Assembly (NCBI GenBank): GCA_002483425.1
Contig: DLHW01000030.1
Location: forward strand, 83,305-147,304
Length of the DNA stretch: 64,000 nucleotides
Source: Methylococcaceae bacterium UBA7658
Lineage (GTDB): Bacteria > Pseudomonadota > Gammaproteobacteria > Methylococcales > Methylomonadaceae
Direction: 5' to 3'
In this document: piece after piece, positions 35,201 through 43,779 of the stretch
Layout: each line of letters opens with the position of its first letter
How positions within the stretch are numbered: the first letter of the stretch is position 1
Notes under the pieces: model-generated
What the model was told of the DNA's origin: nothing
The model's input: only the letters and a program-made list of their open reading frames with translations
The model's database searches: none
Program-made: the position numbers and the translations under genes

Positions 35201-35703
35201 AAGCAAACGCCGAAGTTACCGCGATTACAGCACAAAACGGCATGGCCTTCCGCCGGCGTGTGCAAGAACAGATGATTGCAAGACTGCTGTCGCAAGCTAA
35301 CGCCACGCTGGAAAAAATCAGCGGACGTTATTACCTGCGCCAGCGCCCCAGCGAACGGGGATTATCGTTAGTGATAGAAGACACCTATCAAGGCAATGTC
35401 CGGCGTTTGCCTAAAACGCTATCCGGCGGAGAAAGCTTTATTGTAAGCTTGGCGTTGGCGTTAGCCTTATCGGAATTAGCCAATAACGGGCGCTCAATCG
35501 ATTCATTATTTCTAGATGAAGGCTTCGGCAATCTGGATGCCGAAACGCTCTACACCGTTATCAATACCTTGGAAAGTTTGCATGCGCACGGCAAAACCGT
35601 CGGCGTTATCTCCCATGTCGAGGCCGTGCAAAAACGGTTTAAGGCTCAGTTACAACTGGTGAAAAAGCCGAATGGGTTGGGGGAATTGAGAAAGGTGTCT
35701 TGA
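32233..35703 (+). CDS. sbcC: Exonuclease subunit SbcC (Rad50-like ATPase)
   Basis: SbcC is the SMC/Rad50-like ATPase that with SbcD cuts hairpins and protein-blocked DNA ends. The 1156-aa protein has Walker A GPNGSGKSS (residues 37-45), RSILLAQGDFAAFL, then long coiled coils broken near residue 580 by the zinc hook CPLCGATEHPYA. The C-terminal half holds the ABC signature TLSGGESFIVSLALALALSE and Walker B SLFLDEGFGNLD. No sbcD nuclease gene lies next to it, although the two are usually adjacent. Instead a cytosine-methylase/HNH/Vsr cluster follows. SbcD may be elsewhere in the genome. Confidence 0.93.
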   Translation: MKILNLYFKNINSLEGENSIDFEQPPFNDCGVFAITGPNGSGKSSVLDAITLALYGETFRFDKPALHVITKHTSESFAQIEFTLGEDKYRSRWQVNRENGNPKGNVLPAEMNLIRLNNNEEILAATPQQVCTRMAEITGMNFRSFTRSILLAQGDFAAFLNALDTERMAILEKIISTDIYEDYKKEATGKLAEAQQKLLFLQQDLAAVPLIEPEALNACELDLADFSEQTADYREAINALNHQKKQLEKITHLKKQIGSQETVLQTALTKQLAVKKKLDTLAAVEIAGQFKTDLQTNRQQKALLERENSALITLQNELEQIQATLALPGFNILTLSQQADLANKPDAFSEQKQTIDNIRSQVGLFNANWQSEIIMQKSLANQIAEKQQAIAEVDDWLQAHTSDALLVQQFPELERLKNVRIALDELNEKSKALDHWHKYTATALQKNKDNIEKKKLQAVELAKKLADEERYLDEIAQGNSQERLEELQEEQKERVKTYQELVNLAIANDRLAPKPSFFFGLFNKQTGLDREEQDIEAELNTLKDQIKRDENIKLSLEKAIYNDALLTRMAQERHILTNGKPCPLCGATEHPYAKRPPAPANSQQALLDQRIKIKRLNLEIEQLEQQLKKTQKRAERNHAVNKQAQQIKARWHTLSNQLNIASAGLDIKKTGMMKEMLKTESVELSNISALLGKYKDTQKRIERINSTLKQNSDAIGQLEVSLQTIDMELQTAPQKLSGAEADRNRTQQEELDLTAKLTDQLTQLGETLPAAGKEHILLERLNRRRQDYESYDLRKNVLTGEMNALLANQAAGQTQIDNYKERLDFFNNQLQTQEVMGLHLALVEKQKLVADKTRRISELQAEAEAARQETERKMADTQFTSLEEIGFALESLSEQAILNDDKARLDGEVVNLGTQVEALYRKLETLESTATPDLITEETELKLKELQEKMAIAELEARRLERIVREQKQYKEKQVAIIRQIEQQTIAVKQANAEVTAITAQNGMAFRRRVQEQMIARLLSQANATLEKISGRYYLRQRPSERGLSLVIEDTYQGNVRRLPKTLSGGESFIVSLALALALSELANNGRSIDSLFLDEGFGNLDAETLYTVINTLESLHAHGKTVGVISHVEAVQKRFKAQLQLVKKPNGLGELRKVS

Positions 35704-35793
35704 GTTGATGAACAAACCTATAACTAGACTAGGCGAGCCTTACCAAAGAAAGTAAAGTTGTGCCCCAATCGTAAATCGTATCTGGAGGGAGAA

Positions 35794-36753
35794 ATGGCGA
35801 TTTCATCAATAGAAATATGTGCTGGAGCTGGTGGTCAGGCTCTAGGCTTAGAGCAGGCAGGCTTTGAACATGTCAGTTTAGTAGAGCTGGAGGCTGCAGC
35901 TTGCCAAACGCTCCGTATCAACCGGAAGCAATGGCATGTCACTGAAGGTGATATCCGGCATTATTCCGCCGAAAAATGGAAAGGAGTTGGATTACTTGCA
36001 GGCGGAGTGCCTTGCCCGCCTTTTTCAAAAGCGGGCAAGCAACTGGGCAATGAAGATGAACGTGACTTATTTCCGGAAGCAATCAGGCTAGTATCCGAGT
36101 GTAAGCCCGAAGCCGTAATGCTAGAAAACGTTCGCGGTTTGCTCGATTCCGTTTTCGATGAATATCGCGCAAAAATAATTTCCGACCTGAAAAAGCTAGG
36201 ATATGCCGCTGAATGGCGGCTATTGAATGCAAGTGATTTTTGTGTGCCTCAGTTACGCCCGCGCGTTGTTTTTGTTGCACTAAAGAAAAACGCAGTTGAA
36301 TATTTTAATTGGCCAACGGCACTCATCTCTAAACCGCCGACAGTAGGCGAGGCGCTTTTTGACCTCATGGCTGCGAATGGCTGGAGAGGCGTAAATCAGT
36401 GGCGAGATTGTGCCTGTGATATTGCTCCAACGTTGGTTGGCGGTAGCAAGAAACACGGAGGTCCCGACCTTGGACCTTCAAGGGCAAAAAAGGCGTGGGC
36501 TTCGATTGGTGTAGATGGAATGGGAATAGCTGATACGGCGCCTGAAAAAGACTTTATTGGTATGCCTAGGCTCACTGTTCGCATGACAGCTCGCATACAA
36601 GGATTTCCAGATAACTGGGAATTCAGCGGAAAGAAAACCGCCGCTTATCGCCAAATTGGTAACGCTTTCCCTCCGCCTGTTGCCCGTGCCGTCGGTGCGC
36701 AGATTCAAGCTGCGCTTAATGCCGCCGCAAAACCGAAACTTAAGCGGGCATAG
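35794..36753 (+). CDS. DNA cytosine-5 methyltransferase
   Basis: This 319-aa C5-cytosine methylase is the modification half of a type II restriction system. Motif I is ICAGAGGQALGLEQAGFEHV. Motif IV with the catalytic Cys is GGVPCPPFSKAGKQLG. Motif VI is MLENVRGL. Motif VIII is CVPQLRPRVVFVAL. Motifs IX-X are RLTVRMTARIQGFPDNWEF and AYRQIGNAFPPPVARAVG. The target-recognition region is ~residues 190-250 and its DNA target cannot be read. ATG 35794 has GGAGGG (35784-35789) upstream; the frame is open from 35758. It is 2 bp upstream of the HNH gene and so part of an operon with it and vsr. Confidence 0.93.
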   Translation: MAISSIEICAGAGGQALGLEQAGFEHVSLVELEAAACQTLRINRKQWHVTEGDIRHYSAEKWKGVGLLAGGVPCPPFSKAGKQLGNEDERDLFPEAIRLVSECKPEAVMLENVRGLLDSVFDEYRAKIISDLKKLGYAAEWRLLNASDFCVPQLRPRVVFVALKKNAVEYFNWPTALISKPPTVGEALFDLMAANGWRGVNQWRDCACDIAPTLVGGSKKHGGPDLGPSRAKKAWASIGVDGMGIADTAPEKDFIGMPRLTVRMTARIQGFPDNWEFSGKKTAAYRQIGNAFPPPVARAVGAQIQAALNAAAKPKLKRA

Positions 36754-36755
36754 TC

Positions 36756-37370
36756 ATGAGTTCAAAGATAAAATCAGTAAGAGGCGGAGCGCGCGGAAAA
36801 CTCCGAGCTCATTTTCTGGCGAATATTGGCCGTTTAATGGATTCCGAGGAGTTGCGCGCTATTACCGGTAATCAGTCAGAGTGGGCGCGCCGTGTCCGTG
36901 AGCTACGCACAGAAGAAGGCTATTTGATCCTTACACATAACGACCGGAGCGAATTGAAGCCAGGCCAATATTTACTTGAAACCCCAAAGCCACAGCCCGC
37001 TTTTGAGCGGGCCATTTCAAAAGAAACCCGCGCCTATGTCCTCGACCGCAACGGCTTTACTTGTCAAATGTGCGGTGCGGTTGCAGGTGAGCCTCACCCA
37101 TATGACCCAACACGAAAAACCCGGCTTCATATCGGACATATTATTGACAAGAGCAAAGGCGGAAGCGACGAAGCTTCTAATCTTCGAGCGATTTGTTCAA
37201 TCTGTAATGAAGGTGCGCAGAACGCGACGCTTACCCGTCCCGATCTGAAGCAGCTTTTAATTCAAATCCGCCGCGCGGCTTCGCCGGACCAGCTAGAAGT
37301 GTTAAGGTGGCTCATTGCAAAATTCTCGAAACAGGCATCGGAGGAACTCGCCGCCAAGAGCAGATATTAA
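36756..37370 (+). CDS. HNH restriction endonuclease, likely partner of the methylase
   Basis: This 204-aa protein has an N-terminal winged-helix-like segment (residues ~25-65, GNQSEWARRVRELRTEEGYL). From ~90 there is a zinc-supported HNH nuclease: FTCQMCGA, then TRLHIGHIIDKSKGGSDEAS, NLRAICSICNEGA, with two CxxC pairs. The order methylase-HNH-Vsr in one tight operon makes it the cognate endonuclease of a type II system. The N-terminal domain probably contributes DNA recognition. The recognised site cannot be deduced. Confidence 0.87.
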   Translation: MSSKIKSVRGGARGKLRAHFLANIGRLMDSEELRAITGNQSEWARRVRELRTEEGYLILTHNDRSELKPGQYLLETPKPQPAFERAISKETRAYVLDRNGFTCQMCGAVAGEPHPYDPTRKTRLHIGHIIDKSKGGSDEASNLRAICSICNEGAQNATLTRPDLKQLLIQIRRAASPDQLEVLRWLIAKFSKQASEELAAKSRY

Positions 37371-37783
37371 TGGACAAACTGTCCGCCGAACGCCGCTCAG
37401 AAAATATGCGGCGAATACGAAGTAAGGATACAGCACCTGAACGGGCGGTACGCAAGATTTGCCGCGAAATTGGATTTCCAGGTTATCGTATCCACAGGAA
37501 AGACTTACCAGGAAAACCTGATATTGCCTGGATTAGCCGGAAACAGGCTGTTTTTGTACATGGTTGTTTTTGGCATGGTCATGACTGTGCCGAAGGCACA
37601 CGCAAGCCAAAATCAAACCAGGATTATTGGATTCCAAAAATCAAACGAAACAAGCAGCGCGACAATGAAAATATTACATTATTACACGCTGCAGGTTGGA
37701 ATGTGTTGGCTATTTGGGAATGCGAAATAAGCGAGAAAGACCTTCTGTTAAAAAAACTGCAATGGTTTTTAGCCATTAAATAG
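37370..37783 (+). CDS. vsr: Very short patch repair endonuclease Vsr
   Basis: Vsr nicks next to T:G mismatches left when 5-methylcytosine deaminates, protecting the genome from the mutagenic side effect of the methylase. The 137-aa protein shows RRSENMRRIRSKDTAPERAV, the catalytic Asp in GKPDIAWISRKQAVFVHGCF, the zinc ligands in HGCFWHGHDC, and the C-terminal LHAAGWNVLAIWECE. The ATG overlaps the HNH stop by one base (TAATG), so translation is coupled. The gene ends 26 bp from the convergent lipase-maturation-factor gene. Confidence 0.94.
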   Translation: MDKLSAERRSENMRRIRSKDTAPERAVRKICREIGFPGYRIHRKDLPGKPDIAWISRKQAVFVHGCFWHGHDCAEGTRKPKSNQDYWIPKIKRNKQRDNENITLLHAAGWNVLAIWECEISEKDLLLKKLQWFLAIK

Positions 37784-37809
37784 ATCGTACAGCGTACTCT
37801 TGATCCGTT

Positions 37810-39309
37810 TTAGGATTGACTATCATCAAGCTCATAGTAAATCCAAAGCATTTCACGCCTCCAAATTTTACCGTCTCTGCTCCGATGCTCCGGCGTAGTG
37901 TAGCCGTAACGGTACAAAACCGCCCTTAGATTCTTCGGCGGAAAATCCGGAAATGGATTATTTGCTAATAATGCTAATACATCAGGCGATCCTTTCTTTA
38001 AACGATACATAAATTTTTCGAACCAGCCGCCGGATTGGGGTAGACTCAGCGCGGCGAACCAAAGTTGCCAATCCAGGCGCGGCTGATGAGGAATATTCCA
38101 AATTAAAGGCTTATCCAGCGCATCGGGTTTGTATTTAAAGCCGTATTCCAGCCAATGTACGCCATCATTGGAGCCTTCGATAATTATTTCATTACGTTCC
38201 GTGGTCATCACCGCAAACGGGCCATAATTGTTCACAAATGCGAAATTCGCCGCAATTTGCAATAAGAGATTTAATGGCTTAACCGGCTGCCAGTGCGTTT
38301 GCGCCAGCCAGAGATGCGTCGCCAATATCACCGCAACCATAGCTGCCCAAACCCCAGAACAGAAGGTTGCCACAGATGAAGGCGGACGATTATTCCTTAG
38401 CAGTTTTGTATAGAGTTTTTCGGGCGTTATTTTCGCCAGATCGCTGTCATCAAATAAAAACAGGCATAACAGCAACGCCAGCAGATTGAAGAAGCTATAG
38501 TTGCCGGTCAGCAAAATACTGGTTTGCAGTAGAATGAAGCTCCAGGCGGCGAACAGACGAAACGGTCTAGGCATGAAAACGCCAAAAGGCACGATCAATT
38601 CAATAAAAAGCACAGCCGACGTACAAAACTGTTGCCACCACTCAGGCAGAAAATGCGCATAGTAACCCAGCGGCGTAGGCAGTGGTTGCGTCCAGTAGTG
38701 GTAATTGAGTGCGGTCAAATCGACCCAAGTTAAATCGCCGCTGGCTATTTTAACCACACCGCCCATGAACATGAACCGGGCAATCAACAGCCGGTACAGG
38801 AAATGGATGATTTTGGAATTCCAGTTAAGGAATATTGCCAGGAATCCGCTTTCCAGCAAAAATACGTCCCACTGGAAGCCGGTAAAGTCTTGTCCGGCGG
38901 TGACGATAGATAAATACAAAATGTAGCAGGCGATGAGCGCCGGGGCGGCAAGGAGATTGGCCGTGACCAGCAAAGCCGCGGCAACTCCCGCTAAGCATAC
39001 GGTTTTCAATGCGGCGTTTGAGGCATTCAGCCAGAACACGGTAGGGAAATGCCAATATTTCAGGCCTTCGTCCCAGTAGCCGATCCGGTCGAGTTGTTCT
39101 TGTATCGGCAAGATGCCGTTCGCGCCGATTAATCCATTTATCTGTGTTGCCATCGACCAAAATGCCGCCAAGTAAATCAGGCCGAGTCCGCGCAAAAACC
39201 ACCAGCGGATGACAACGCCGGAGCCTGCGCAGTTATGGCTAATCGATTGAAAGATTGCGCTTAACACAGGCTGTTTTGGGGATAAGAAAATAGCTTGCCG
39301 CAGACTCAC
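37810..39309 (-). CDS. Lipase maturation factor family membrane protein
   Basis: This 499-aa integral membrane protein belongs to the LMF1/LMF2-like family. The eukaryotic members help fold lipoprotein lipase in the endoplasmic reticulum; the role of bacterial ones is unknown. Family stretches include RWWFLRGLGLIYLAAFWSMA, NGILPIQEQLDRIG, DFTGFQWDVFLLESGFLAIF, ASGDLTWVDLTALNYHYWTQ and PLPTPLGYY. The C-terminal soluble domain has PFAVMTTERNEIIIEGSNDG and FKYKPDALDKP. About eight membrane helices are seen before residue ~340. It is a single gene on the minus strand. Confidence 0.88.
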   Translation of the reverse strand: MSLRQAIFLSPKQPVLSAIFQSISHNCAGSGVVIRWWFLRGLGLIYLAAFWSMATQINGLIGANGILPIQEQLDRIGYWDEGLKYWHFPTVFWLNASNAALKTVCLAGVAAALLVTANLLAAPALIACYILYLSIVTAGQDFTGFQWDVFLLESGFLAIFLNWNSKIIHFLYRLLIARFMFMGGVVKIASGDLTWVDLTALNYHYWTQPLPTPLGYYAHFLPEWWQQFCTSAVLFIELIVPFGVFMPRPFRLFAAWSFILLQTSILLTGNYSFFNLLALLLCLFLFDDSDLAKITPEKLYTKLLRNNRPPSSVATFCSGVWAAMVAVILATHLWLAQTHWQPVKPLNLLLQIAANFAFVNNYGPFAVMTTERNEIIIEGSNDGVHWLEYGFKYKPDALDKPLIWNIPHQPRLDWQLWFAALSLPQSGGWFEKFMYRLKKGSPDVLALLANNPFPDFPPKNLRAVLYRYGYTTPEHRSRDGKIWRREMLWIYYELDDSQS

Positions 39310-39363
39310 AACGCTGTGATTTTTGATACGGCTTAGCGTAATTTTTCATACGGGCTTGCCGGT

Positions 39364-39864
39364 TCATCCGGACAGAATGAAATCCGTGCCGTTTGCATAG
39401 GCATCTATCAAGCCGTCTTTTCTGCCGTTCACAAGCGAATCGTGCGCGCGCAGGATTATTTCCGCTAATCCAGTCACTAAATCGTAATTGGAAAGGCAGT
39501 TAAGCGTTATCCATTTTGCTTCGGCGACATCGCTTCGGGCGAGTGGAATGCAGTTATTTTCGTTTTCTAATCGAACAAGAAAATCGATAATCACATAGTG
39601 AAAGCCCTCAAGCCGCCGTTCGACAATGGCGACGATATTGCTAACTTCGACTGCTAAATTGGTTTCTTCAAGAAATTCACGGCGGCATGTCTCGGTCAGC
39701 GTTTCCCCCGGTTCTTGCCTGCCGCCCGGAATAGACCACAAACCTTGGGCGGGCGCTTGGTTGCGTTTGATCAGCAACACCTCGCGCCGCCCGTTAAACA
39801 ATACGCCGCCCACGCCGATGCTGGGGGTAGGCGCGGCGGATTGGGAAAAACTATCCGCAATCAT
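39364..39864 (-). CDS. NUDIX hydrolase
   Basis: This 166-aa protein probably hydrolyses a nucleoside-diphosphate derivative. The Nudix box is complete: GGRQEPGETLTETCRREFLE followed by ETNL. A strand VGGVLFNGRREVLLIKRNQA precedes it and IIDFLVRLENENNCIPLARS follows. The substrate is not predictable. Of several relatives, ADP-ribose pyrophosphatase-like enzymes look most similar in layout. It is 54 bp from the lipase-maturation-factor gene on the same strand. Confidence 0.87.
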   Translation of the reverse strand: MIADSFSQSAAPTPSIGVGGVLFNGRREVLLIKRNQAPAQGLWSIPGGRQEPGETLTETCRREFLEETNLAVEVSNIVAIVERRLEGFHYVIIDFLVRLENENNCIPLARSDVAEAKWITLNCLSNYDLVTGLAEIILRAHDSLVNGRKDGLIDAYANGTDFILSG

Positions 39865-39973
39865 GGCAATCCGGTGAATTTTTCATTAGGTTTCGCCGTT
39901 TTTGGTTGTATATTAAGGTAAATTATAATCAAACATTGCACGCTGTATGGTCTTAAACTTTATGAGGTGAACT

Positions 39974-40540
39974 ATGCGCTTATCGACGCAAGCGTTTATA
40001 TGCCTGTTATTTCTAAGCTTTCTTGTGGCAGCGCCGGTTGCGGCGAACGAATTGTCGCAAGTTGAAGGAAAAGCGGCGGTTTGTTTCAGTTGCCACGGCG
40101 ACAAAGGCAAAAGCAGTAATCCTGCAACGCCGAGTCTGGCGGCGCAACAATCGGTCTATACCGTCAATCAGTTGAAGGCTTTCAAATCCGGTAGCCGGAT
40201 AAATACGGTTATGCAAGCCCAGGCCGGCAAGATGAGCGATGAAGACATCAATAATTACGGCGCTTATTTCGCGGTGCAGCAAGCGCCGAAAGCGGGCGGT
40301 GATCCGGCCTTGGTTCAACAAGGCAAAAGCAAGGCGGCCGTATGCATGGGTTGCCACGGTTCCGCGGGCGAAGGCAACGGACAGTTTCCCCGCCTAGGCG
40401 GACAGCATCCAGACTATCTGGCGCAGCAATTGACCCGTTTCAAAAGCGGCGAGCGGCAAAACGGCCCTATGCAAGCCATCTCCGGTAATCTTTCCGAGGA
40501 AGACATTAAAGCTTTGGCTGCTTTTTTCGGTTCGTTATAA
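39974..40540 (+). CDS. Diheme cytochrome c4
   Basis: This is a periplasmic electron carrier that passes electrons towards terminal oxidases. A signal peptide (QAFICLLFLSFLVAAPVAA) is followed by two homologous cytochrome-c domains. The first heme is at CFSCHGDKGKS, the second at CMGCHGSAGEGNG. Each domain has a later methionine for the sixth ligand (KMSDEDINNYGAYF preceded by NTVMQAQ; NGPMQAISGNLSEEDIKAL). The 188-aa length is typical of c4. A strong terminator follows directly. Confidence 0.92.
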   Translation: MRLSTQAFICLLFLSFLVAAPVAANELSQVEGKAAVCFSCHGDKGKSSNPATPSLAAQQSVYTVNQLKAFKSGSRINTVMQAQAGKMSDEDINNYGAYFAVQQAPKAGGDPALVQQGKSKAAVCMGCHGSAGEGNGQFPRLGGQHPDYLAQQLTRFKSGERQNGPMQAISGNLSEEDIKALAAFFGSL

Positions 40541-40560
40541 GCCAACAGTTATTTTCCCAT

Positions 40561-40593
40561 ATTAAAAAAGGCGGGAACACCGCCTTTTTTAAT
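40561..40593. terminator. Rho-independent terminator after cytochrome c4
   Basis: Perfect 13-bp arms attaaaaaaggcg (40561-40573) and cgccttttttaat (40581-40593) enclose a 7-nt loop. A T6 tract on the + strand and an A6 tract on the other side mean it could act in either direction. Confidence 0.9.
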
Positions 40594-40710
40594 GAGTCTT
40601 TCCAGACGAATTCGTTTTCAAATGTCCGTCAGTCTGTAAATGGTTTATCATTACCGGTTAACGGCTTAGCCAATGAATTACCATCCGCGCTTGAAACAAT
40701 TATAAAAATA

Positions 40711-42954
40711 ATGAACCAGACAGCTAACACGAATAACGACCGTAACATCCTCCAAATATTGCTTTTTGCCGGTACGCTGTTTACCAGCGCCGCTCTGATG
40801 TTTGTATTACAACCGATGTTCGGAAAAATCTTGCTGCCTTTACTCGGCGGTTCGCCTGCGGTCTGGAACACTTGCATGGTGTTTTACCAAACTGTCCTCT
40901 TCCTCGGCTATTTGTACGCGCATTTTCTGTCTACCCGGTTAAACCACCACCGCCAGATTCTCGTTCATCTCGGCGTTATTCTGGTCAGTTTTTTGGCGCT
41001 GCCGGTCAGCTTGCCCGAAAACGTAGCGCCCCCGACTGAAAGCAACCCGACTTTATGGTTGATCGGCATCCTTTCGCTATCGATTGGCTTGCCTTTTTTT
41101 GTGGTTTCCACGACAGCGCCGCTAATCCAAAAATGGTTCGCCAATGTCGGCCACCATACCAGCGACGACCCTTACTACCTTTACGCCGCCAGCAACAGCG
41201 GCAGTTTGATAGCATTGCTCAGTTACCCGTTTTTGATCGAACCAAATATCGGCCTGAGCAGCCAGAAATCGGACTGGAGCTTCGGCTTTGCCTTTTTATG
41301 CGTGTTGATTGCCGGTTGCGCCTTCGCATTATGGAAAGCCCAGCAAGCTAAAGAAACTGCAGAAGAACCCTCTTTCGGCGATGAAGAATTAAGCTGGGCG
41401 GCCAAACTACACTGGCTGGCGCTGGCGTTCGTGCCTTCTAGCTTATTGCTCGGATTGACTACTTTCATTAGCACCGACATCGCTTCGGTTCCGCTGTTGT
41501 GGATTATTCCGCTGACCTTGTATTTGCTCACGTTCGTGCTCGTGTTTTCAAAATGGCACGACTGTGTGCACGGCTGGATGGTGAAGGCGCAACCCGTTGT
41601 ACTACTGCCTTTTTTGGCGTATTCGTTCATTAATCCGGCGGTATTGCCTTATTGGGTCGATCTTGGCATCCATTTGACAGCTTTTTTCCTTGCCGTCATG
41701 GTTTGCCACGGTGAACTTGCACGTTTAAGACCGAATACTCGTCATTTGACATCCTATTACCTTATCATGTCGTTTGCGGGCATGTTGGGCGGGATGTTCA
41801 ATACTTTTGTTGCGCCGTTTATTTTTAATGGAGTATACGAATACCCGCTGATGATTATCGCAGCGCTTTTATTACGCCCGGGTTTGATAGCATCGGTCAG
41901 CGAAGGGAGAAAAGAATGGCTGAAACAAATAATATTCCCGGCCTTGTTGATAGTGGCTGGATTGATAGTGTTTTTCACCATCGACGATTTGCCCCAGTAT
42001 CTCGATACCATCGGCGTCGGTCTGATCCTTTTGGCCGGTTTGACTTACGCCTTCAGGGCGCAACCTATTACCTTGGCTTTGCTGACCGGCATTTTGATAA
42101 GTTTTACCTTCGGTTTGCACGGCCTGCTGTCGAATACGCTGTACCAGAAACGGACTTTTTTCGGGGTATTGTCCGTCCGCGAAAGCGTCTTGAGCAACGA
42201 AGAAGGGCAGCCCGAAAAATACCGAGAGTTCTACCACGGCACGACTAAACACGGCGCGCAACGGCTGGCGGAGAAAGATTCCAGGACGCCATTGACCTAC
42301 TTTAGCCGTCCCGGCCCAATCGGTCAGCTATTCGCCGAATTCGATAAGGTCAATACAAACTGGGAAATCGGCATCATCGGTCTCGGTGCGGGAACCTTGG
42401 CGTGTTACACCAAGCCCGGTCAAAGCTGGGCGTTTTACGAGCTTGACCCGCTGGTAGTAGACATTGCCAGCAACCCCAAATACTTTACCTATATCAACCA
42501 GTGCAACCCCAAAATCAGGATGGTCGTGGGCGACGCCCGCTTGTCACTGGAAAAAGAACCCGGCCATAAATTCGATTTGTATATCGTGGACGCCTTCAGT
42601 TCGGACTCGATCCCGACCCATTTACTGACCCAGGAAGCGATCAAACTTTATTTCGAGAAAATCAAACCGGACGGCATTTTGGCATTGCACATCACCAACC
42701 GGCATTTGGCGCTTAAAAAAGTCTTATCGAACCATGCCGAAAATTTGCATTTGGCGGCTTTGATCCAGGAATTTAAACCACAGCAGGATATTCCCTTGGT
42801 CGTCGCCACCGATTGGATTGTGATGGCAAAAAAACCGGAAACGCTGGCGCTGCTGAAGCAAAGTCAATTAGGAAGCTGGCAAAAATTGCCGCTGTATTTC
42901 GACATTAAGCCCTGGACAGACGATTTCACCAATATCGTCACAATATGGAAATAA
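40711..42954 (+). CDS. Membrane protein fused to a spermidine-synthase-like domain
   Basis: This 747-aa protein has ~12-14 membrane segments in residues 15-470 (FAGTLFTSAALMFVLQPMFG, WNTCMVFYQTVLFLGYLYAH, YLYAASNSGSLIALLSYPF). A cytosolic C-terminal methyltransferase-fold domain of the spermidine-synthase type follows (IGIIGLGAGTLACYTKPGQS, FYELDPLVVDIA, VGDARLSLEKEPG, LYIVDAFSSDSIPTHLLTQE). The D-x-FSSD replaces the D-x-PDP of true aminopropyltransferases, so enzymatic spermidine synthesis is doubtful. Such fusions are widespread and uncharacterised. It is distinct from the spermidine-synthase-like remnants at 26 and 28.6 kb. Confidence 0.85.
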   Translation: MNQTANTNNDRNILQILLFAGTLFTSAALMFVLQPMFGKILLPLLGGSPAVWNTCMVFYQTVLFLGYLYAHFLSTRLNHHRQILVHLGVILVSFLALPVSLPENVAPPTESNPTLWLIGILSLSIGLPFFVVSTTAPLIQKWFANVGHHTSDDPYYLYAASNSGSLIALLSYPFLIEPNIGLSSQKSDWSFGFAFLCVLIAGCAFALWKAQQAKETAEEPSFGDEELSWAAKLHWLALAFVPSSLLLGLTTFISTDIASVPLLWIIPLTLYLLTFVLVFSKWHDCVHGWMVKAQPVVLLPFLAYSFINPAVLPYWVDLGIHLTAFFLAVMVCHGELARLRPNTRHLTSYYLIMSFAGMLGGMFNTFVAPFIFNGVYEYPLMIIAALLLRPGLIASVSEGRKEWLKQIIFPALLIVAGLIVFFTIDDLPQYLDTIGVGLILLAGLTYAFRAQPITLALLTGILISFTFGLHGLLSNTLYQKRTFFGVLSVRESVLSNEEGQPEKYREFYHGTTKHGAQRLAEKDSRTPLTYFSRPGPIGQLFAEFDKVNTNWEIGIIGLGAGTLACYTKPGQSWAFYELDPLVVDIASNPKYFTYINQCNPKIRMVVGDARLSLEKEPGHKFDLYIVDAFSSDSIPTHLLTQEAIKLYFEKIKPDGILALHITNRHLALKKVLSNHAENLHLAALIQEFKPQQDIPLVVATDWIVMAKKPETLALLKQSQLGSWQKLPLYFDIKPWTDDFTNIVTIWK

Positions 42955-43122
42955 TATGTTATCGAACTTAACGAGCTATATTCACAGGAGGGTATTGAAA
43001 TTATCAAAAAAAAGTTGTAAGCGACAGTGAAATAAGTAATGATACTGCTATAATTAAGGCAGAATTGCACTGATTTTTAATCGAAGTTTGCAAAAAAATA
43101 ACATTATCGCGAGGAGATTTCT

Positions 43123-43752
43123 ATGAACACAATGCTGCTTAGGCCGTACCGGAAAAATTTGACCACTCACGGTTTAATTTATCTGGCGGGCGAAGAACAA
43201 CCCATCACCATTAAGAATATCTCCATTACCGGCGTTTTAGCTCAGCTAAACAGCAAAATTGGTAAAAACGATATCAAAGTTATTTTCAATACTTTATTAG
43301 CTTCAACCATTATTGATCTGTACTTGCCCGAAATGCGTTTAGCGGGCGAGGTCGAGGTTATCCGAGTCGATATGCAAGACGACCACATTCTGCTCGCCTT
43401 AGAGTTTAAAAATGTGACGTATGATGTCAACGATCTTTTGTATAAAAGAAAAGCTTACCGGAAAAACCTGCCTAGCACCGGGCACATATTATTCAACGGT
43501 GAGTACCTAGAATTTACTTCCGTTAATGTATCGGTAGACGGTATCATGATAAGGCTTGACGAAACGGTTTATGTTGAACCGGGCGTGGTAACAGTCTTTG
43601 AGTTCAAACGTCTAGAGCTTGAGGGTGAAATTAAAGTGGTATGGCTGGACCGTTTGCCCGACGGCGGAACTTTAATGGGGCTTCAATATGAGCACATGGA
43701 AAGATCTCAAGTTAAAGGTATCCCGGAGTTTGCATGGCCGCAAACCGCTTAA
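43123..43752 (+). CDS. Tandem PilZ-domain protein
   Basis: This 209-aa protein has two copies of a PilZ-like unit. The first begins RPYRKNLTTHGLIYLAGEEQ with NISITG at about residue 40. The second begins KAYRKNLPSTGHILFNGEYL with NVSVDG. PilZ domains bind c-di-GMP through an RxxxR and a (D/N)xSxxG motif. Here the arginine motif is reduced (RPYRKN and AYRKN), so ligand binding is uncertain. GAGGAG lies upstream of the ATG. It stands alone between the membrane synthase-like gene and a strong hairpin. Confidence 0.78.
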   Translation: MNTMLLRPYRKNLTTHGLIYLAGEEQPITIKNISITGVLAQLNSKIGKNDIKVIFNTLLASTIIDLYLPEMRLAGEVEVIRVDMQDDHILLALEFKNVTYDVNDLLYKRKAYRKNLPSTGHILFNGEYLEFTSVNVSVDGIMIRLDETVYVEPGVVTVFEFKRLELEGEIKVVWLDRLPDGGTLMGLQYEHMERSQVKGIPEFAWPQTA

Positions 43753-43779
43753 AATTTGTTGTTAAGGATAATCTTAAGC

